Origin: Rhodamnia argentea
Taxonomy: Eukaryota > Streptophyta > Magnoliopsida > Myrtales > Myrtaceae
Assembly (NCBI RefSeq): GCF_020921035.1
Contig: NC_063150.1
Span: forward strand, 6,820,001-6,884,000
Length of the DNA stretch: 64,000 nt
Direction of reading: 5' to 3'
The notes below the pieces were generated by a model. That model worked only from the letters and a program-made list of their open reading frames with translations. It was not told where the DNA came from and made no database searches. Shown here piece by piece: positions 60,001 to 64,000 of this stretch. How positions within the stretch are numbered: the stretch's first letter is position 1; the number at the start of each line of letters is the position of its first letter. Both the position numbers and the translations under genes were made by a program.

Positions 60001-62451
60001 TAACTATTGACTATTCAAGCAAAGAAATGACGTGAGGACACGCTCAAATCACCACAAAGATCAGGTACCATAGTAATATATATAAGCACGTCACCAGATT
60101 ACAACCGACTCTAATCGAGTCAAGTTTAAGCACAACCTAGTGGGGAAAAACAATATCGGGAGGGCCTCAAAAAGTTACCTATAGCCTTTACTCAGTATAC
60201 CTAGCCAAAACAAATATATGCATCAGCAAACATCCCAAAAGCTTCCCCAACTCTATATCCCGGCACGGATAAGGATCCGCACGCATTCTCAATCTCTCGA
60301 GTGTCGCCAAGACATTAGTTGGATGTTCAACTAAGAACAATTCGACTGTACAATAAACACATTATATATAGTACGAGAACGGTTGGGATCCTCCTAAGCC
60401 AAGCCACCACTCGCTCCCTCATTGATGCTGCCGCCCACATAGTCGAAAGGAAAAGGACCGAAGAGGCCCAAGCCACCCTCTGGCTGGCCAATAGATAGCC
60501 ATAAAGCGATGCGGGATCACCCCCACATCTAATCCTCTATGGACCCACAAGATGCTGGTGACTCGCACAAACTCAAGACTCGAAGCCTCCGGTACAGAGA
60601 AGGATGCAAAGTCCTACGTGAGACAGATAGGCACACCATACGAAGCAGTGGGAAGACGGGGAGGTTAGCCTTAATCAATTACCTAAAAAATGTCGATGAT
60701 GAAAGAGTGAGATAAAACTCAGCAAGTTAAACCTCTAAAATATCAAATAATCTATTCAACACGATGAACAAACAACGGTAGAAATTGGTAAGCATCGAAA
60801 TTCTAAGCGGCTAAAACTTAGCATTCCTCAACACGCAAATGCAATATCTTATGAAATGTCATCATGGTTATGTGCACGTGAAGCCCATTAAACATCACTC
60901 ATCATGATCAAACCATTTTTGCATACAAAGACAATGTTGTCTCGTATCACCTCAAAGATCGACCTAGACACTCAGCGGGGCCACCTAGTCACACAGCGGG
61001 TCTTCCCATTAACTCCGTGAGGTGTTCGCTTGAGCATGATGCTTATTTTCATGAACTTTACTCAATTTGAAACCATGCTATATGAGGCCATGATCATATA
61101 CAGAGTCAACGCGTGCCAAATGCTATGACGAGTTATGTTCCGTAACAAGCAATTCTTATTATCATACCAACAATACCTCATGCTAAGTATTTTGAGAACT
61201 ATCACTCACTTGGTTCGGTTATGCTAACATAACTTCCCAACCTATACCCAAATTGACGAGCCGGCAAACAATTGATCGAATAACAGATACAACGCGGGTC
61301 GCATAGGAAACAATCACCTATTGTCTCATTACTAATTCAGCATGTACTCCCCTCCGGCTTCTCAGCCACCACTCCCATACCGCATTTCCAGAATCACCAT
61401 TCGACGCTCTAAATTATCCACAAACTAAATTGAATTCACGACCAAGCGATGGTAACACTAGCAATAACAGTAGTGCTATAATATCCTTAGAAACCGAACC
61501 CCCCATTTCTCGGCCAAGCTGTTCATAGTTCAATTTCAATAATCCAACCTTCAAATACACGAATTCTGCCCCCAAGAAATCGTGTCTAGCTATAGCCCAT
61601 GACGTGCAACTCAGTTTAAAGCCATTTGCGCCTTTACTTTCGCCTCCGACCCTATGCGCCGAGCTAACCATAAATCGCCAATCTCGGCAATTCAACTTTC
61701 CATCCAGCTCACCCGTCATCTTAACTTGACATGCATGAAATCAACTTCGCTAAGCTACTGCTCGCTACACTCACGCCGACACCCACCAGAACCGCTCCAC
61801 CAGCCCAGCTCACCGTTGTTGCCTCGCATTATAACGACTAGTAAGTGGTTTAGAGGAGCAACTTGCCTTAATCCTTATTGCCGCCTCTTGGGCTTGCCGG
61901 TTGCCGTGGAATCGCCGAACACCTGCCCAGACGAAGGAGCTGCACCGGAGGAGGGAAAAACGCCCTCGCGGTGACACAACAGAGGAACCAAAAATGAGGA
62001 AGAGCAAATGGGTCTTCCATTCTACTTTTGCTTGTCCCGCATGGGCCTTGACTCGCACTACAATTTGGGCCCATTTCCTTGCAAACCAGTGGTGCACTTG
62101 GGCCTTACCTCCTTGCGGGGCCTATGGTGTAGCAAAGGTAAGAAGGCCCACTAATCTATGGGCTGGGTCGGTTCTGTGTGGGCCCAGCCCTCCACACCTC
62201 CTCATCCTCTCGAGTCGTATTGGGCCGTAATTTATTAACGAGTACAACAAGGTTAGATTCTTTTAAACCGAACTTGTGATGATGGGCCGGACTGCACTTA
62301 CTCCCTCCTGATCCCATTTTCTTTTTAGGCCCATTTCTATTCCGATAACTTTCATCCGACATATTCTCTACTTCGTTCCGCTTAAGTAAGCTTTTCAATC
62401 CATTTCGTTTATTTCTTGTAAATGTAGAACTAATTAAGGGGGCATTACATG
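60001..62451 (-). repeat. LTR-like non-coding fossil, minus orientation
   Basis: On the minus strand the segment begins TGTAATGCCCCC at 62451, the typical start of a plant long terminal repeat, and continues for up to about 2.4 kb of non-coding sequence to near 60000. It contains CACTCAGCGGGGCCACC-like wording at 60970-60990. No gag or pol coding parts and no second terminal repeat are in the window, so it may be a solo terminal repeat or a broken old copy. The left limit is uncertain. Confidence 0.35.
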
Positions 62452-62459
62452 GAAGGTCA

Positions 62460-62825
62460 GGGCCAACACGCTTGGGGAGGTGGATTCGTCCTCAGGGCCG
62501 TGGTAGCCAGCGGCGGTGCCTAAGGGAGGGGGATGCGGGACTAGGTGGTGGTGGTGGAGATGGTGGTGGCGACTAGCGAGGGAGATGGGAAGGGAAGGGA
62601 AGAGGAAAAAGAAAAAAAAACATAAAACACAACATAAAAGAAAAAGAGAAAAATAAAAAATAGCAAAAAAGATAAAGTACGAAAATGCTATTTGGTCGGG
62701 CCCCTTATTTGAAACAATTTAAACACTTCGTGTTATTGTTTGAAACAAAGTCCATTTCAAGCTTTTATTTGAGAAACTAAAGGCACTTCGGGCTTTTATT
62801 TGAAAATTTTCCTTTTTTTATATAA
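62460..62825. repeat. dispersed repeat related to 11700-12185, opposite orientation
   Basis: A GC-rich GGTGGTGGTGG block (62540-62580) is followed by a purine tract (62580-62660) and then by repeated CTTATTTGAAACAATTT, GCTTTTATTTGAGAAACT and GCTTTTATTTGAAAATTT phrases with CACTTCG words. The same order in reverse complement is seen at 11755-11995. It ends just before the truncated CYP89A copy. Confidence 0.55.
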
Positions 62826-63010
62826 TTTTTTAGCGAACTCATTTGTAACCCATTTAAAATCCAGTTATGACCCATTAAATTTTTAAGTAACACATTTATG
62901 ACCCACTTAAAATTTAAGTAACTCATTTATGATCCTCGCCGGAAACTATTTCAAATCAAAACAAGCCCTTAATATCAAAATGAGTAACTTAAATTTCAAG
63001 TGGAGGACCG
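62826..63010. repeat. short imperfect repeats at the CYP89A breakpoint
   Basis: Units such as TTATGACCCATTAAATTTTT, ACATTTATGACCCACTTAAA and ACTCATTTATGATCC recur about every 30-35 bases. This non-coding sequence stops about ten bases before recognisable CYP89A coding sequence begins. Confidence 0.5.
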
Positions 63011-63013
63011 TAG

Positions 63014-64000
63014 CGCTCTTACTCCCGCGCCCGTGCGTGGGTTCTCGACATCCTCGTGGCAGAGCTCAAGTCCCAACCAGGCGGCGCCGTCTGCGTCGTC
63101 GACCACTTCCAGTACGCCATGCTCGGCTTGCTGGTCCTCACGTGCTTCGGGGACAGGCTCGAGGAGAAGCAGATTAAGCAGATTGAGGATGTTCAGCGGC
63201 GGTTGCTGCTGGGTCTGCAGCAGTTTAGCGTGCTCAATTTCTGGCCGCAGGTGAGCAAGCTCATGCTCCGGAAGTGGTGGAAGGAGTTCTATGAGCTCTG
63301 CAAATATCGGAATCACGTCCTCGTCCCGCTCATTGGAGCTCGATCCAAGGCCAAGCAAGAGCAACTGAACAAAGCCAAGGAGGACGGGAATGACGGCGAC
63401 TGTATCGTGTCGTACGTGGACATGCTCCTGGACCTGGAGCTGCCGGAGCAGATGAGGAAGTTGGAGGAGGAAGAAATGGTAAGCCTCTGCTCGGAGTTCC
63501 TCAACGCCAGCACCGACACGGAGTCCACGGCGCTGCAGTGGATCATGGCCAGCCTGGTCAAGTACCCAGAAATCCAAGAGAGGCTCTACGATGAAATCAA
63601 ATCAGTCGTGGGACAAGGGGCGGAGCAAGTGAAAGAGGAGAACCTGCAGAGACTGGAGTACCTGAAGGCGGTGGTGCTAGAGGGGCTGTGCCGCCACCCA
63701 CGGGGGCACTTCGTGTTACCTCAAGCAGTGACGAAAGACGCGGAGCCGGGCGGGTACATGATCCCCAAGGACGGGACCATCAACTTCATGGTGGCGGAGA
63801 TGGGTTGGGACCCGGAAGTGTGGGAGAATCCGATGGCATTCAAGCCCGAGAGGTTCTTGAATTACGGTTGCGGAGAAGCAGGCGGGCTCGACATCACGGG
63901 GAGCAGGGAGATAAAGATGATGCCCTCCGGGGTGGGGAGGAGGATCTGTCCGGCATATGGGCTTGCGATGTTGCACCTGGAGTACTTCGTGACAAACTTG
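63014..64000 (+). pseudogene. CYP89A-like cytochrome P450, 5'-truncated and motif-damaged
   Basis: An open frame of 329 codons runs from 63014 (after a TAG at 63011) to the window edge. It starts [18 protein letters not shown], about 150 residues into a normal CYP89A, and continues [52 protein letters not shown] and FKPERFL. The membrane anchor and N-terminal third are missing, replaced by repeat DNA with no in-frame start near. Key motifs deviate: the I-helix reads ASTDTEST (family AGTDTTST), the ExxR helix is EGLC with Cys for the invariant Arg (TGC at 63689-63691, a CpG-type change from CGC), and the heme loop reads [11 protein letters not shown] (family PFGAGRRICPG), though the heme Cys is kept. 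Host P450 relic, not expected to be an active monooxygenase. The right end lies beyond the window. Confidence 0.88.

Noticed and set aside
62996-63577. 193-codon minus-strand frame over the CYP89A copy
   Set aside because: Antisense shadow of GC-rich P450 coding sequence.
1-64000. CRISPR arrays, bacterial operons or prophage-like modules
   Set aside because: Nothing of the sort; introns, splice signals and protein families are those of a plant nuclear genome.

Overview
This window is nuclear DNA from a flowering plant, almost certainly a eudicot. The genes are split by GT-AG introns, promoters and leaders are CT/GA-rich, and every recognisable protein is a plant family member. The abundance of small inverted-repeat elements with GC-rich cores hints at Myrtales, but that is only an impression.

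I support nine intact-looking protein genes and two damaged or reduced ones. Plus strand, left part: PHR2 blue-light photoreceptor/photolyase-like protein (188-2329), OEP16-4 outer envelope channel (5355-8641), a monoacylglycerol-lipase-type alpha/beta hydrolase (15156-19430), and spliceosomal SmD2 (21012-23565). Minus strand, middle: membrane-anchored UDP-xylose synthase (25425-29142), an ASYMMETRIC LEAVES1-like protein without its MYB domain (38338-38961), a secreted PMEI-domain inhibitor (43651-44214), the mitochondrial LYR protein MZM1 (45804-48510) and the F-box protein EDL3 (50243-51259). Plus strand, right: a mitochondrial-type PPR protein (53360-54907) and a 5'-truncated, motif-damaged CYP89A cytochrome P450 that runs off the right edge (63014-64000). 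The genes do not form a pathway or a cluster; this is ordinary plant gene order, with genes 1-10 kb apart.

The gaps (8.6-15.2 kb, 29.1-38.3 kb, 54.9-63.0 kb) are filled with small non-autonomous repeats. One foldback element has exact ends and a perfect 9-bp target duplication (10389-10827, Mutator-like). Others are a TAA-flanked PIF/Harbinger-like MITE (57764-58364), a TA-flanked short MITE (52088-52272), a family of GACGTGG-bearing foldback elements (30.4, 32.1 and probably 36.1 kb), two very recent tandem duplications (153 bp and 223 bp units), a minisatellite inside an MZM1 intron, and several faint LTR-like fossils without coding parts.

I found no new multi-gene system. The observations most worth a second look are an AT-AC (U12-type) intron in the UDP-xylose synthase gene, the AS1 homologue that has lost its DNA-binding half but kept an open frame and a plausible 5' leader intron, the CYP89A relic with changed heme, ExxR and I-helix motifs but an unbroken frame, and the palindromic-minisatellite Mutator-like element.
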